From the NCBI GenBank assembly GCA_948146395.1, contig OX411544.1, positions 93,173,232-93,237,231 on the forward strand: DNA of 64,000 nucleotides, read 5' to 3'. Below the pieces are notes generated by a model. It saw only the letters and a list, made by a program, of their open reading frames with translations. It did not search any database and had not been told where the DNA came from. This DNA is from Fragum whitleyi. Lineage: Eukaryota > Mollusca > Bivalvia > Cardiida > Cardiidae. Positions 10,049 through 20,985 of this stretch are shown piece by piece. Each line of letters opens with the position of its first letter. Position 1 is the first letter of the stretch. The translations under genes were made by a program, and so were the position numbers.

Positions 10049-11185
10049 TTACTGCTCACTCTTATCTGTGTCTTTAACGTCACTGGCATCTACCCAACTA
10101 TTAAATGTATCCGGGAAACCTTGCCATTTTACAAAATACTCTAACCTCTTCTTTCTTTTTCTTCGCTTAACAATGCGCTCAATAAACCAGAGACTGTTCT
10201 CGTCTTTTTCCACTTTCTGCAATTCACTCGTATAAAAAAAACCTTTTATATTTTCGTCTTTTAAATCCTTTAAGCGATACATTGGAATTCCCTGCTTTAG
10301 TAACCTACCCGCTATTTGAAACACCTCTGCAGTGTACTGCTCCTGATAGGCTCTTCGAAATAACGATTTCGTAAAGCTGACGCGGACATATTCGCCCAGT
10401 TTCAAAGAGTAAATAGGTTTTTTTTTTATACTCTTGCGTTTCTTCAAATATATGTAAGCCCAAACGTCGGCCTCATTATCTTTATTTATTTCATTCGGTG
10501 CTAGATCATTAAGGCTTCTGTGCGGAGTATTGTTATAATTATCAATAATGTCGTCAAGCACACCAATGTAACGATAGCTACCGTGATGCCTCATGTACCG
10601 GTAAAGAGTCGTTTTGATCGTCCTCTGAACCCTTTCCACATAATTTGCCTTTGGTGGATTTTGTGTTGTGAAAAAGTAGATGTTTTCCGATTTCATCAAT
10701 TTTTTAAACCACTGATTAACAAATTCGGAACCTTTGTCTGCTCTTACTTTTCTTGGTTTCACGACTTTAATTATATTTTTCATACCTTCCAAAACTGCCT
10801 TTGCCGTTTTATTTTTTAACGGTTGCACTCTTAACTTCTTGCTTAAGATGTCAATGGTAAACAATAGATACCGAACACCATCATTTGCATCACTTAAATT
10901 TATCATAGAAAGCAAATCAATGTCCCATTGTTCATTGATTGAGGTTACTCGCACATTTGCTGTCTGGAAACGATGACGAACAGGTTTCTGTAGTGCGTAA
11001 GAATCCTGTTTACTCAGCCACTGAGAAATGTATTTATGGGTAAATACACCGGGGTATTTTTTCTGAACCACTTTCAATAACTTATCGGGACCCCCGTAAG
11101 CAGCGGCATGTTTAGGATCAAAATAATATCTTTTCAAAATAACGTCTTTATCCATTGTATCCATTGTATTCATTGTATCCAACAT
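10049..11185 (-). CDS. Retroviral-type integrase with C-terminal chromodomain
   Basis: A 378-residue integrase that would insert element DNA and make 6-bp target duplications. After a helical N-terminal region (YGGPDKLL...WLSKQDSYALQKPVR), the catalytic DDE core has Asp90 in WDIDLL, Asp150 in RADKGSEF and Glu184 in NYVERVQRTIK, followed by NYNNTPHRSL. A chromodomain spans about residues 333-372 with aromatic-cage positions Trp333, Tyr350 and Trp354 (YFVKWQGF) and a closing SWVD. This suggests targeting to methylated histone tails, known for Polinton and chromovirus integrases. The first dozen residues are a 9-nt tandem repeat (ATCCATTGT on +), so the true start could be any of four closely spaced ATGs. 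The frame is intact. Confidence 0.92.
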   Translation of the reverse strand: MLDTMNTMDTMDKDVILKRYYFDPKHAAAYGGPDKLLKVVQKKYPGVFTHKYISQWLSKQDSYALQKPVRHRFQTANVRVTSINEQWDIDLLSMINLSDANDGVRYLLFTIDILSKKLRVQPLKNKTAKAVLEGMKNIIKVVKPRKVRADKGSEFVNQWFKKLMKSENIYFFTTQNPPKANYVERVQRTIKTTLYRYMRHHGSYRYIGVLDDIIDNYNNTPHRSLNDLAPNEINKDNEADVWAYIYLKKRKSIKKKPIYSLKLGEYVRVSFTKSLFRRAYQEQYTAEVFQIAGRLLKQGIPMYRLKDLKDENIKGFFYTSELQKVEKDENSLWFIERIVKRRKRKKRLEYFVKWQGFPDTFNSWVDASDVKDTDKSEQ

Positions 11186-11255
11186 TTATTTTCACATTCC
11201 AAACATAAAATGAGTCATTTCAATAACAATACGTTACTTTTGATGTCGTGAAAAT

Positions 11256-11511
11256 ATTCATATAGATTTTCAAAAAACGGTACGCTAAACATCATTTACG
11301 TTTTCATGGCCCATTATCAACCCGATTTACCATTACAAGATAATCATGGGAACGATTCTTTTACGGTAACACCGTGGCACTTCAAAAGTTGATCTAGTGG
11401 GTAGGAAGAAAAGGGTTAAAATGGAATCATTCATATAGATTTAAAAAAAAAATGATTAGCATCATTTACGTTTTCATGACTCCATTATCAACCCGATTTA
11501 CCCTTACAAGA
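11256..11511 (+). repeat. Paired subterminal direct repeats at the Polinton right end
   Basis: Two copies of an ~85-bp sequence at 11256-11341 and 11429-11511 share ATTCATATAGATTT, ATCATTTACGTTTTCATG, CATTATCAACCCGATTTACC and TTACAAGAT. They lie just upstream of the integrase start, where the element terminus is expected. They may be part of the terminal inverted repeat or binding sites, but the partner end is not in the window. Confidence 0.65.
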
Positions 11512-11897
11512 TTTCTAGGTCATAATTTTATCTTTTACAAATTTATCCCCAAGACTTTTATCCCCAAGACTTTTATCCTCTTCTAAGACAGTTTTACTCT
11601 ACTATTGATCCGTTTTGCTAAATGTCAAATTTTTATACTTTGTTTAATTTTCAACATCGCCTTTATAAAATGGTACCCCTATACAGAAAAAGCGCTCGGG
11701 ACATTTTCAGTACATGTATTTGGTTTTCATAGTCTTAAATAAGTTTTGGTTTTATTAAATCTAGTTTAATTACTTTCGGATGGATTGAAAAGTTGACAAA
11801 TCCGGAGGTGAAGTAGTAAATTATGACATTAATCGGAATTTATATAAATATGTTCAAAATATTGCGGAAATTCGGAACTAAATGTTACGCGAGGCTT
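11512..11897. other. AT-rich boundary region, no gene seen
   Basis: Contains a doubled 'ATCCCCAAGACTTTT' (11547-11577) and otherwise no coding or structured signal. The right edge of the Polinton probably falls here or just before. Confidence 0.4.
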
Positions 11898-12835
11898 AAA
11901 AACAAGGGACCATTGGTCCTTAAGCGCTAACCTGAGGCATTTACAAGTATTTGACAAATGTGGCAAAGTGTCAAAACTACTTATTTGAAATTCATGACTA
12001 GCTCAACAAAAGTCCAAGATATCAAAAAGACAATCATTCCGATTACATTTCAAAACAGTTGAGTCAAATATGTTGCCTCTAAAGTACTGAAGGATTTTCA
12101 AAGATTTGAAGAGGTGTCCCAGTTTAAGATTTCAAGACAGAGATCCTGACAATATGTTAAAACAAATAAATGTCCTCTAGATTTTCCTTAATTTGACCTA
12201 TCGATATCATTTTTGGTCCCTCTTAACCAATTTTTGAACTTAATGAGATTTCACGGAGGCAAATATTCTGACCAAGTTTAAAGACATTTGAGTAAAGGAA
12301 GTGGCCTCTAGAGTTCACACAAGGTTTTCTCAAGATTTGACCCTTTAACCTAATTTTTGCCTTCACTTGCTCCAGTTTTGGACTTGACCAAGATTAGATT
12401 TGATGGGGTCCAACATTCTTACCAAGTTTCAGGACATTTGGGTCAAGAATGTGGCTTCAAAAGCGAACAGGTTCTTTTCTAAGATATGACCCCTTGACCT
12501 CATTTTTGACTCCGATTGACCCAATTTCAAACTTGACCGACATTTGATGCAGTCAAACATTCTGGCAAAGTTTCAGGACATAAGGGCAAATTATGTGGCC
12601 TCTAAAGTGATCAGAAGGTTTTTCTTAGATATAGCCCCTTAACCTCATTTTTGACCTCATTTGACCATGTTTACAACATGACCAAGATTTGATGAAGACC
12701 AACATTCTGACCAAGTTTCATGATATTGGGGCCAAAAATGTGACATCTAAAGTGAACAGAGGGTTTTCTAAGATATGATCCATTGACCTCAATTTTGACC
12801 CCACTTGACCCAATTTCGAACTTGTCCGAGATGAT
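11898..12835 (-). repeat. Decayed HINE-like end with diverged 145-bp satellite units
   Basis: Begins with AAACAAGGGACCATTGGTCC followed by GCGCTAACCTGAG, a mutated version of the 5' end of the rolling-circle-type elements at 24391 and 37467. From about 12000 there are about five diverged units containing 'TTTTGACCCC', 'GACCAAGTTTCAGGACAT' and 'GTGGCCTCTAAAGT'. These are the reverse complement of the 145-bp repeat at 58.1-59.5 kb. The far end (hairpin plus CTAA) is missing, so the copy is truncated. Confidence 0.7.
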
Positions 12836-13119
12836 ATATTAATCGTATTTCTTGAAATATGTATCAAATTAACGCGAATTTCGCAAAATCTTTTTTTGAT
12901 ACCACTCACAAAATATATCTGAAAAAAATTCATGGAATTATCGACGTTGAAAGAGTGTTAGTGGTGACGTTGTTAAAATTGGAACGCTTAGCGTACGAAG
13001 TATAATAAGCAAGAAAAACCATAGACAGGCTCCGAAGAAATCTTTGTATATCTTCACATTTAATCCTGGATTATAGTCCGACAATTCTCTTGCATGTACA
13101 TGTACTAAGTAATATTAAT

Positions 13120-13795
13120 GAAGCTGACTGTCTAGTAACCGGAATATTGTAATAAAAGTAAACATGTAGAAGTGAAACGTAACAAACGTAACTTGCATCT
13201 TGGAATGATGATAAAAAGGCGCCCCATGAAACTAGTAGAAATTTCATATTGAAGATGTTATATGGAAGAAGAAGAAGACACTCCACAGACTTTGGAGCAT
13301 TGGTACATAATTAGAGACAAATAATTTTCTTTCAACTATCTAAAATTTCAGTAAAGAACAATTTTCTAGAATATTGTGGTTGTTTTCTTGAATTCGTACA
13401 CACTGAAAACAAGGGTCTACATCATCAGACATACTGTTCCGAATATTGCATTTTGGAGGGAATAAAAGTGAACGAGAAAAGTGAGACATAAAATAGACAA
13501 CGTGTGCCATGCAATGACGAGAAAACAGCGCCCAATAGAACTAATAGAAACTTCATATTGAAGGCTGTGGGGGCATATGGAAGAAGAAGAAGACACTCCA
13601 CAACTTCAGAGCCAGGGTACATAATCGGAGCCAATCCGCATAATCGGAACCATACAATTTTCTCTGATATATATCGTTTTGCAGAAAAGTACATTGGTTA
13701 TAGTATTGTGGTTGTTTTGTTAAACTCGTGTACACTGAAAACAGTGGTCTGTGTTATCAATTCTGTTCAGAATATTGCATTTTGGAGGTAAAACC
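13120..13795. repeat. Diverged tandem duplication, ~330-bp unit
   Basis: Two units (about 13130-13430 and 13435-13790) share 'AATATTG...AATAAAAGT', 'CTTCATATTGAAG', 'TATGGAAGAAGAAGAAGACA', 'GAATATTGTGGTTG' and 'CACTGAAAACA'. Open frames on both strands exist in the second unit but resemble no protein family. I see no evidence of coding. Confidence 0.6.
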
Positions 13796-14019
13796 ACGTG
13801 TTTTGACATTCCTGGCTCAAGACTGCTCCCAGAAGAAATCATTTTTAACAAAAACCAACGAGCGTTCTTATATTTTTTTAGTACGTTTACGTTGCAAAAT
13901 GTATAACTGGTCGAATAGCATTCGAATTTTTTATGATTAATGAATTAAATATTAGATAAATGAGGAAATCCCGATCTCCTACCCCATTTTTCATTCAAAA
14001 TATGAAATGTTTACATCTA

Positions 14020-14092
14020 CATAATCGGAGCCACACGTGGAGCGGAAGTTCCACACATGATTTTGAAAGCGGAGCCGGTGGCTCCGATTATG
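14020..14092. repeat. Inverted repeat abutting the transporter exon
   Basis: CATAATCGGAGCCAC at the left and GTGGCTCCGATTATG at the right form 15-bp perfect arms. The motif CATAATCGGA recurs at about 13620-13650. On the - strand this fold-back lies only a few bases inside the predicted intron of the exon at 14101-14351. Confidence 0.75.
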
Positions 14093-14100
14093 GACATCAC

Positions 14101-14351
14101 CCCCCCGTGGTAGAGTTTATAACTGGGATCACTGTGGTTTGTGTCTTCACAACCTTTCCGAACACTCGCAGTTTAACATAATGCTGGATCCATTCAGAAA
14201 TGATATATACGGTCATGCCCTGGCTAAAATAAAACACCGATAACACGACGCCGATGAGATAGAACCATGGATTGATGGGTCGTGATTGGCCTTGTCCCTT
14301 ATCATTATAATTGCTGCCCAAAAGTCTGGCTTTTTCACTATTTTCTTCCAT
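14101..14351 (-). CDS. Putative first exon of an SLC46-like (MFS) transporter
   Basis: From ATG at 14351 the exon encodes an 83-residue segment with an acidic cytosolic start (MEENSEKARLL), one clear membrane segment (about residues 28-50, PWFYLIGVVLSVFYFSQGM), and an extracellular stretch ending with a possible N-glycosylation site (NST). The pattern 'FSQGMTVYIISEWIQHYVK' resembles TM1 of invertebrate SLC46/folate-transporter-like proteins. A GG|GTGATG donor at 14101/14100 would end the exon before an in-frame TGA. No further exons of this gene were found to the left before the Polinton, so the gene either continues beyond the element or this is an orphan exon. The assignment is tentative; a start at the upstream ATG (14375) is possible but less convincing. 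Confidence 0.5.
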
Positions 14352-14567
14352 TTTTCTATCGCTGTATATTAACAATATATATCACCAGCCCTCAGCAATC
14401 TACAATTAAACAATATTTATGATTACAAATAAAAATTATTAACAAGAAACATTAGATAACCTGGAGGAAGAGTTACATGGGTAAAGTTAAAAGGTGATGC
14501 CGCCATTTTAAAAATGAGCATGATTATGAATGACATTTTCAACAAATTCTTTTGTGAATGATAGAAA

Positions 14568-14660
14568 TGTGAACCGTTACGCGAAAAGGGACCATCTGGG
14601 TAGTGCGTAATGTACCCTAGTCAGACAGCGCATCCCGATTAGAGTCAAATCACAATGTCT
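14568..14660 (+). mobile_element. Partial copy of TA-flanked MITE family 1
   Basis: Begins TGTGAACCGTTACGCGAAAA then GGGACCATCTGGGTAGTGCG and CTAGTCAGACAGCGCA, matching the left half of the copies at 18944, 21216 and 31824. The right half is absent. Confidence 0.7.
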
Positions 14661-14839
14661 CAACACATCCTTTCGGCTAGAAATATCATGACATTGACAT
14701 TACCTCAATCGAAACAATACTTAATCGCTCAATCAGCGCTCCATTCATATATTCCAAACACTCACTCCATTTTTCCCTTTTTTTTCAAAAACACTTCAAA
14801 ATCGCTTTTAACGATCAACATTTCATAAAATCGATCAAA

Positions 14840-14872
14840 TCTTTCCTTGTTTTTTTTTTTTTTTTTTTTTTA
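14840..14872 (+). repeat. Poly-T tract
   Basis: A homopolymer of more than 20 T ending before TAGCTGGT. It could be the tail of a minus-strand retroposon, but no body is recognisable. Confidence 0.6.
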
Positions 14873-15623
14873 GCTGGTATTGATTTTAAAATATCTAATT
14901 GGTCCGTAAGGACACTCATAATTGCTTATTCTCAAAGGTAACTTAGGAACATGGATTTAAAAAAAAACTGCTGACAAGGTCGAAAGATGCCAAATTAAAA
15001 GGCTTAAGGAGAAAACAAATAGGTATATCGAATTGCCCTAAGAAACTTTCTCCTTACTATGCAACTGCCTTTTCGGTGAGGCAGCTTTCCCTCGTCCCCG
15101 CGAAAATTGAACATTTACGGATTCTAAAAGTCATAGACATTATGTATTTGTATGTTACTTGACTATATTTTGGAAGAACAGTGGGTAAATTGGTATGTTC
15201 AAATCTTCAAGCGGCAGTTTCACTCTCGATCTTAGAAGGTTTTGAAATGATAGTATTAAAACCCTGCTTTATAGCACCGTAAATTCTAGATCAAATCAAA
15301 CTTCAGCCTTTCTTCATATTACACCATCGCCGGATTTTCCAACAAATTGCTGTTAATCAAATATTTAAAGAAAAATGCGTTTGACACCAACCTTTGGGGA
15401 CAGATTTTCGCTTTATGCAGCTACCCCTGTAGCATCCGTATGTCCCAAAGCAACAAAATATTGTTGACTCTGTTTTGGGCACGTTCCCACCCGAGACGAA
15501 GTTTAAGTTCACCGCACAATTCACAAATGGGTGCATGATAAATAGTACGCATAAGTTGGATGAGCAACAGGTGATTTGGATGAAATGTGGTTATACTGGT
15601 GAGAGAAATGACATGAAATCAGC

Positions 15624-15751
15624 CCTGCGTTCAGGCTGACAAAACGGTGTAAACAGTTTTCAAATTATACCCCGCTTTGCACCTGCACTTGCGTGCAAAG
15701 CGGGGAATAATTTGAAAACTATTTGCCCCGTCTTGTCATCCTGAACGCAGG
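15624..15751. mobile_element. Fold-back element, family 3
   Basis: Arms CCTGCGTTCAGG (left) and CCTGAACGCAGG (right), with a central palindrome CCCCGCTTTGCAC...GTGCAAAGCGGGG and inner arms AGTTTTCAAATTAT/ATAATTTGAAAACT. Related copies are at 23601 and 36950 and a remnant near 59600. Confidence 0.85.
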
Positions 15752-17600
15752 ACAGTGTCGCAGTTTTATTAGTCTGTCAGTATGTCGTGACGAGAACACA
15801 AAATAATTGCTTTATATTGATTAATACTATTAGATAAGCCTCAAATGCGAGAATCCTTTTTCATCAATCTAAAACTGGCCTTGAAAACACAAACTTCTTA
15901 CGGTGAGCTAGCGTATCGGTCACCGTCAGACGTCCGCCAACGGTCCCCTTTCTCCTAGAAACCACCCTGTGGTCAATAAAGCTGAACCTTGGCATTAGTG
16001 ATCCTATGGTGTTGCTCTGCCAAAGTTTCTTAGAGAATTAAATTTCATCCGCTGGTTACCATGACAATAAAAGCGGCTGAAAATATGGATTAAGAAAAAA
16101 TAACACAGGGTTCTGATTTGATACGTTTCATGTGATGGTCGTCTACAACTTCCCCTCAGTCCTACAGATATAGCACTCAACCAAAATTCGGTATTTTCTA
16201 CATCAACAAATAATAATAAAAAAAAAAAGATCCAATCCATTTTTTTTGTTGCTATTTCTTTCGCTTTCAAATCATAGACATGTTATATGAGTATATCATT
16301 TGCTATATATCTGGAGTACGGTGTGGAAATAAGTGTGTTTAAATTTGAATCTACGAGTAGAATTTTTGTTTTTCGGTGTTTGAATGTTTTTACACGATTG
16401 CATTAAAACCAAGCAAAGTATTACTGTAATTTCGTATGCAAAAGACATTTCGATCAATTATTTATATAATACGATTGCCGAATTTTTAAAATGCTTACTC
16501 TTGAAGAAATGATTGTGGAAATAGGTGATCTACAACTACATTTTGGGCGATTATTCGCTTGGTACCGAAGTATTTGTATATCACAAGGCAACAAAATACC
16601 ATTGACATTTATTAGAGCAAGTTTCCTCCTTAACCATCCGTGTATGAAGTCGTTTCATTTTCTCACGACCGAAACAAACGCAACTTAACATCGATTTTTA
16701 AGTCATTAACGCAATATTCGTCTGCATCATTTCAAAATGTGTCTTTTGCGTACTGGTGATGGACCAGGGTTCGTGCCCAAGTCGACCCTTAAATGAAGGC
16801 TTTGACCCTCACAAATATGATATTCTCATATTTCGACTCCTTAAATTTTGTGTAAAATGGGTCTAACTGACCCTTTAATTCGGTTAAATATTCATATTCG
16901 GTTAATATTGCATCTTGATACTGATTCAAATTATTAATGTAAATATTACAAACAATTGTAGGCTTCATATCTTTATAAGAGATCCATATGAAATATGAAT
17001 CTCTTACAAAGATATGGAGGATACAATTACAGAAATCAATCAGCATAACCAAGAAAACGTTACTTTTTATCAACCTGTCTTATTGTTTTGACCTTTTCGA
17101 CAGCAGTTTGACCCCCTATTGACAAAAGGTCATTTACTCCCGAATTTGAAAAGCCGCTTAATTCAAAAACAGGCCTGATATTAAATAGACCAACGTGTAC
17201 CCGTCTTATTTTGTACCCGTCTTATTTTACATTTAAAATTCTTGACTTTAAACGGCTCAAACAATTTATTGCAAAGGAGGTAGAGAAAATAAGAAATTTG
17301 TATCTTTAAAGAAAAAATTCGAAGTAATTTTCCACCGATGTTCATAAATTGGTGTGCACACTGAAATTGTAGGATAACGTAAAGTCAAGGCATTGTCATT
17401 AAACGTACTTTTGATACCTATCCTCCAATTGCTTTCAAGTTTTCAAACATTCAAAATTTTAAACTTGCGTGTTGAATAAGTTTTGTTGTGGAAATATTTT
17501 TTGTGATAGTGCTTTACTAGGCCGGTTGAGACAAAGCTTTTGAGTATTAGCTCTTATCTTATATCAATTTCTGTTACAGAGCGCAATCCGACGTCTTTCT
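15752..17600. other. Gene-free stretch
   Basis: AT-rich, with no supported exon, RNA gene or element. Short open frames at 16004-16270, 16491-16688 and 16789-17073 show no family features. Confidence 0.5.
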
Positions 17601-17606
17601 GACGTC

Positions 17607-17829
17607 CAGGGGCCCGTTTTACTAAAATTCTTACGAAAAATAAAATCGTAAGTCAAAATCACAAATCGTACCTGATGTTTCCAGTCATTGTTAGATCTTG
17701 CCTTGGGGACGATTCCAATGAGATGATGCGTGGAAGAATTCCATATTTAGTTTCTTCTGTAGAAGCAACTTCAATTTCGATTTGCGCAAAAGTGATTGTA
17801 AGATGTTTAGTAAAACATGCCCCAGGGGC
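17607..17829. mobile_element. Fold-back fragment with GGGGCCCGTTTTACTAAA ends
   Basis: GGGGCCCGTTTTACTAAAAT then TCTTACGA at the left is mirrored by TGTAAGATGTTTAGTAAAAC then ATGCCCCA at the right. This fits a MITE of about 220 bp. The open frames between (both strands) are explained by it. Confidence 0.6.
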
Positions 17830-18943
17830 TTTATTCAATGTACCATCTGCTTTGGTCAATGCATTTTATTCTAGTAACGAAAGGTGTTTCAATCGGTAGG
17901 TATACTTAAATATGACCGTGTCTGTATTGAAATTGCACGCGGAATTCTGAGCAACGCATTTGACTTTTGGGAAATATAATTGGTACTAAATTCTCTTAAA
18001 GTATAGGCATTATATATGAAAATAAGTCTCCGATCCGCTCGACATTATGTATCTTTCTTTGGCAACAAATGTTAAACGCGATATGTCAATAAATAAGGTA
18101 AGATTTTATACATTGAATCCCTAGAGTTTAATATTTGTTGCATGCTTATTTCAATGTTTTCCGTTGAACTGATATCGAGTTATAAAGATAGCCCACGGAT
18201 TTACTAATGAAAAATCAAAATTATCGGACACAAGATCATTTTCATCACGAGAGGATTTGCGTACTGAACCGATTTAGCTGCAAGGTCACATGCCAAGGTA
18301 AAATACATGTATCAAAAAAAGGCTTTGCGAAATAATATCTCCTCCATTAAAAACCAAAGTGTCATAGATCGTCGCCACCATGTGCAAAAGTGCACCCTGT
18401 AAAGATTTTTATGAAAGATTGAATTACAACGGTCATGGTCTTGAAAATAGGCTTATTGTGTATATAAAATCGGTGGGTGGGTTTCGCAGGGATTGAATTT
18501 TCATCATTTAACAGACTAGCGGTGGCACCGTACTAGGTAGCTTACTTGTTCTAAATATAGTATTGACCTAAGTATATGGCACGAATAGGAGAATTAAATA
18601 GACAAAGACCAATGAAAGATATCAGCGAACTCGCCTTTAAAACGAATTCTATATATTTGTCTTGTCATTGCCCATCTCGGTCGGAATTTAACCGTCTACC
18701 GCTATATATAACAATAACATATATGTTTTTATATTATCGGTCTATAGGGCGATAGAGGGGTTAAATTCGGTCCTCGCCTGGGCGTGACGAACTTTGACAT
18801 GGAGTGAAAGAAGTGGAAATCAGGGCATAACTTACGGTCCATATCCACATCTCAAATCTAGAGCCAAATATCATTCATCATTCTTAACCCATCAACACAT
18901 ACACAAAACCTAATCTATGGAGCGCTCGATTCATGAAAACATA
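17830..18943. other. Gene-free stretch
   Basis: No supported coding or RNA feature. A local inverted motif (ACCGTCTACCGCTATATATA ... TCGGTCTATAGGGCGATAGA) occurs near 18690-18760. Confidence 0.4.
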
Positions 18944-19205
18944 TGTGACCCGTCATGTGAAAAAGGATTATCTGTGTAGTGCGTTAAGTGTTGACCCTTG
19001 TCAGTCTGCGCAGTTCGCGCAGTCTGACTAGGGTCGAAACTTTTTACACCGTGCTTATTTTCTGAATATAGAACGATCAATCTACCTTCCAGTGATAGGA
19101 TTTTTGAAATGCGACATCTGGTTGACCTTAGCTGGATCAAATCTCTTTTTCAATAATTCATTTTACAGAATTCCCGGATGGTTCCTTTTCGCTTGACGGG
19201 TCACA
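18944..19205. mobile_element. TA-flanked MITE, family 1, complete copy
   Basis: Terminal inverted repeats TGTGACCCGTCATGTGAAAA and the complement of TTTTCGCTTGACGGGTCACA, flanked by TA on both sides (18942-43, 19206-07). A central palindrome GTCAGTCTGCGCAGTTCGCG then CAGTCTGAC lies off-centre. The TA target duplication suits a Tc1/mariner-type source. It encodes no protein. Confidence 0.85.
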
Positions 19206-20236
19206 TAAATATAAAAGGCAGTGTCCCCTTTCTCCTCAAATGGCCGCAATCCAATATCCAATATCAATCTTATTACCACTGAAGCATCTTTAAAAATTTC
19301 TCCTGAAAAACTTTCTCAACTGTTAATTTTAAAGTATTTGCATATATTTCACTTTCAAACCGCGTGACACTCTCTGAATATCGGTATTATTTCGGGTTTA
19401 CAAACTATGGAACAAGAAGAATGTACATTCAATATACGTGTTTTAAATATGAACTATTAATTTATATTTTCCCATATATCTACTAATTTCCAGTTGTAAA
19501 GAGTGGGATAGTCGTCACTGTCTAAACAAGATATTCCTGAACACAGCATCGTTTTTTTTTTTTTTGTTTTTTTTTTTTTTTAATAATTGGCAACTTGGTC
19601 TGTGGTTCAAAATTGCTTCGCCGCACTGGTAAAGATTTGATATCAAATCTCCTGTGTTGGTGTCAAATTTTGATTTACAATTATACTTCCTTTTGTAATG
19701 GGTGCACTTACAAAAATAAAACTATATATCGAGGTGAATGTACAAAACTATTGTAAGTATCTATATATATAAAAGTTTTTTACAATAGTCTTGCGCTGAC
19801 CATGCGAAATGTCCACTGATAAGTGCGCATTTTATCTCTGTAGAATATATGGTGGTATATATCTGCCATGAAAAGAGGATGCAGTTATCAGGATTGTTGA
19901 CGGATCAGGCCACGCGCCTCAACCCCCGTTATAGCAAACGGTCTAAATAACGAAATATCTTGATCTCAAATTTATATATATATATATTTTCCTCAGCACG
20001 AAACTAATACATGTACCTTATCGTTGGTGGCATAGCAAAACGGCGTTACTGTAGTTATGATGTTTAAGTTGCCCGGAAATGATTGAACAAAAATGACAGA
20101 AAGGAGGGGGGTCTTCATTGATCTAGATAGAAATGAGTGTTTGTTTGGTCAATCGGTTTTTTGATTGGCAGCAGCGCTCTGTTATTTTCATGATCATCAA
20201 TCTAAAATAACTTGTAGATGAATATATAATACGAAC
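19206..20236. other. Gene-free stretch with T-rich tracts
   Basis: Two long T runs at about 19552-19581, split by a G, and a (TA)n tract near 19972-19988. Nothing coding is supported. Confidence 0.5.
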
Positions 20237-20358
20237 TTAGTGTTTTGTATGAGAAAAAGTATCTAACGAGGTTGGGAGAATTGATCATTGTCGAGGCTCT
20301 GCCGAGACAATTATCAATTCCCACAGCCGGGTTAGATATTTTTCATACAATACACTAA
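20237..20358. repeat. Long near-perfect hairpin
   Basis: TTAGTGTTTTGTATGAGAAA at the left is mirrored by TTTTTCATACAATACACTAA at the right. The arms run inward through TATCTAAC/GTTAGATA, GAATTGAT/ATCAATTC and ATTGTCGAGGC/GCCGAGACAAT, leaving only a few loop bases. The arm is about 55 bp. A second looser inverted pair (CTTATAATCTCTAT ... ATAAGATAGAGAC) follows to about 20548. Confidence 0.8.
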
Positions 20359-20985
20359 TTACATGTATTTATTATATTTATCTTATAATCTCTATTTTCT
20401 TTGTTTTCGTAGATGTTTCTGACAGAAATGCAAGTTTCTAGAAATAACCGCATTATATCAATTGTTCTAACAATAACTATGTGATATCATAAAAAATATC
20501 ATACGTGATGTTATCACACGGATATTTGTATAGTTATAAGATAGAGACTGTTTTCATATAGAAAAGTCGAAAATTCAGGCGATTTTTACCTCCAATTTGC
20601 GCTAAATTTCACGACTTGCATTTTCAGTATTTGGTTCTTACGCGAAAAAGATCATGAACATGTTTTTGGAAATTTTATGTGGACGTTTTCTCTACAGCGA
20701 GTTTTAAAGTAAACATGATGACTACGGAATATCCCATGGTCGATATATGCTACCATAGCATCAACATTGGTAACACTATCACTGGTTGATACCGGTCTAG
20801 TTTCAGTCCGCCCCTCTGTTATTACCGATGGTCACTATATCGGGCCAGTTTGAGATACAAAATATAACAAGAAATGAGGCCAGAGTCTGGGACTAAAAAC
20901 AATTCTTACAAAACTGAGTAATTTCTCAAACTTCAATTTTTCACGAATTGTTTATGAGATTATATATTACAAGCTACATGTTTAA

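Larger units (their letters stand above)
1..11512. mobile_element. Polinton/Maverick (adintovirus-like) element, left end outside the window
   Basis: The hallmark gene set occurs in one block: FtsK/HerA-type packaging ATPase, protein-primed family-B DNA polymerase, adenain-like protease, double jelly-roll major capsid protein, single jelly-roll minor capsid protein, and a retroviral-type integrase with chromodomain. ATPase, two small proteins and polymerase lie on +; protease, capsid genes and integrase lie on -, converging at about 7.1 kb. The integrase normally sits near a terminus, so the right end should lie just beyond 11.2 kb; the paired subterminal repeats ending at 11511 support this. 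The left terminal repeat is not in the window, so the exact right boundary and the 6-bp target duplication cannot be confirmed. The ATPase and polymerase carry inactivating lesions. Confidence 0.93.

Noticed and set aside
13425..13791. Overlapping frames on both strands as a small gene
   Set aside because: They lie in a diverged tandem duplication, have no domain signal, and the frame is not kept in the sister unit.
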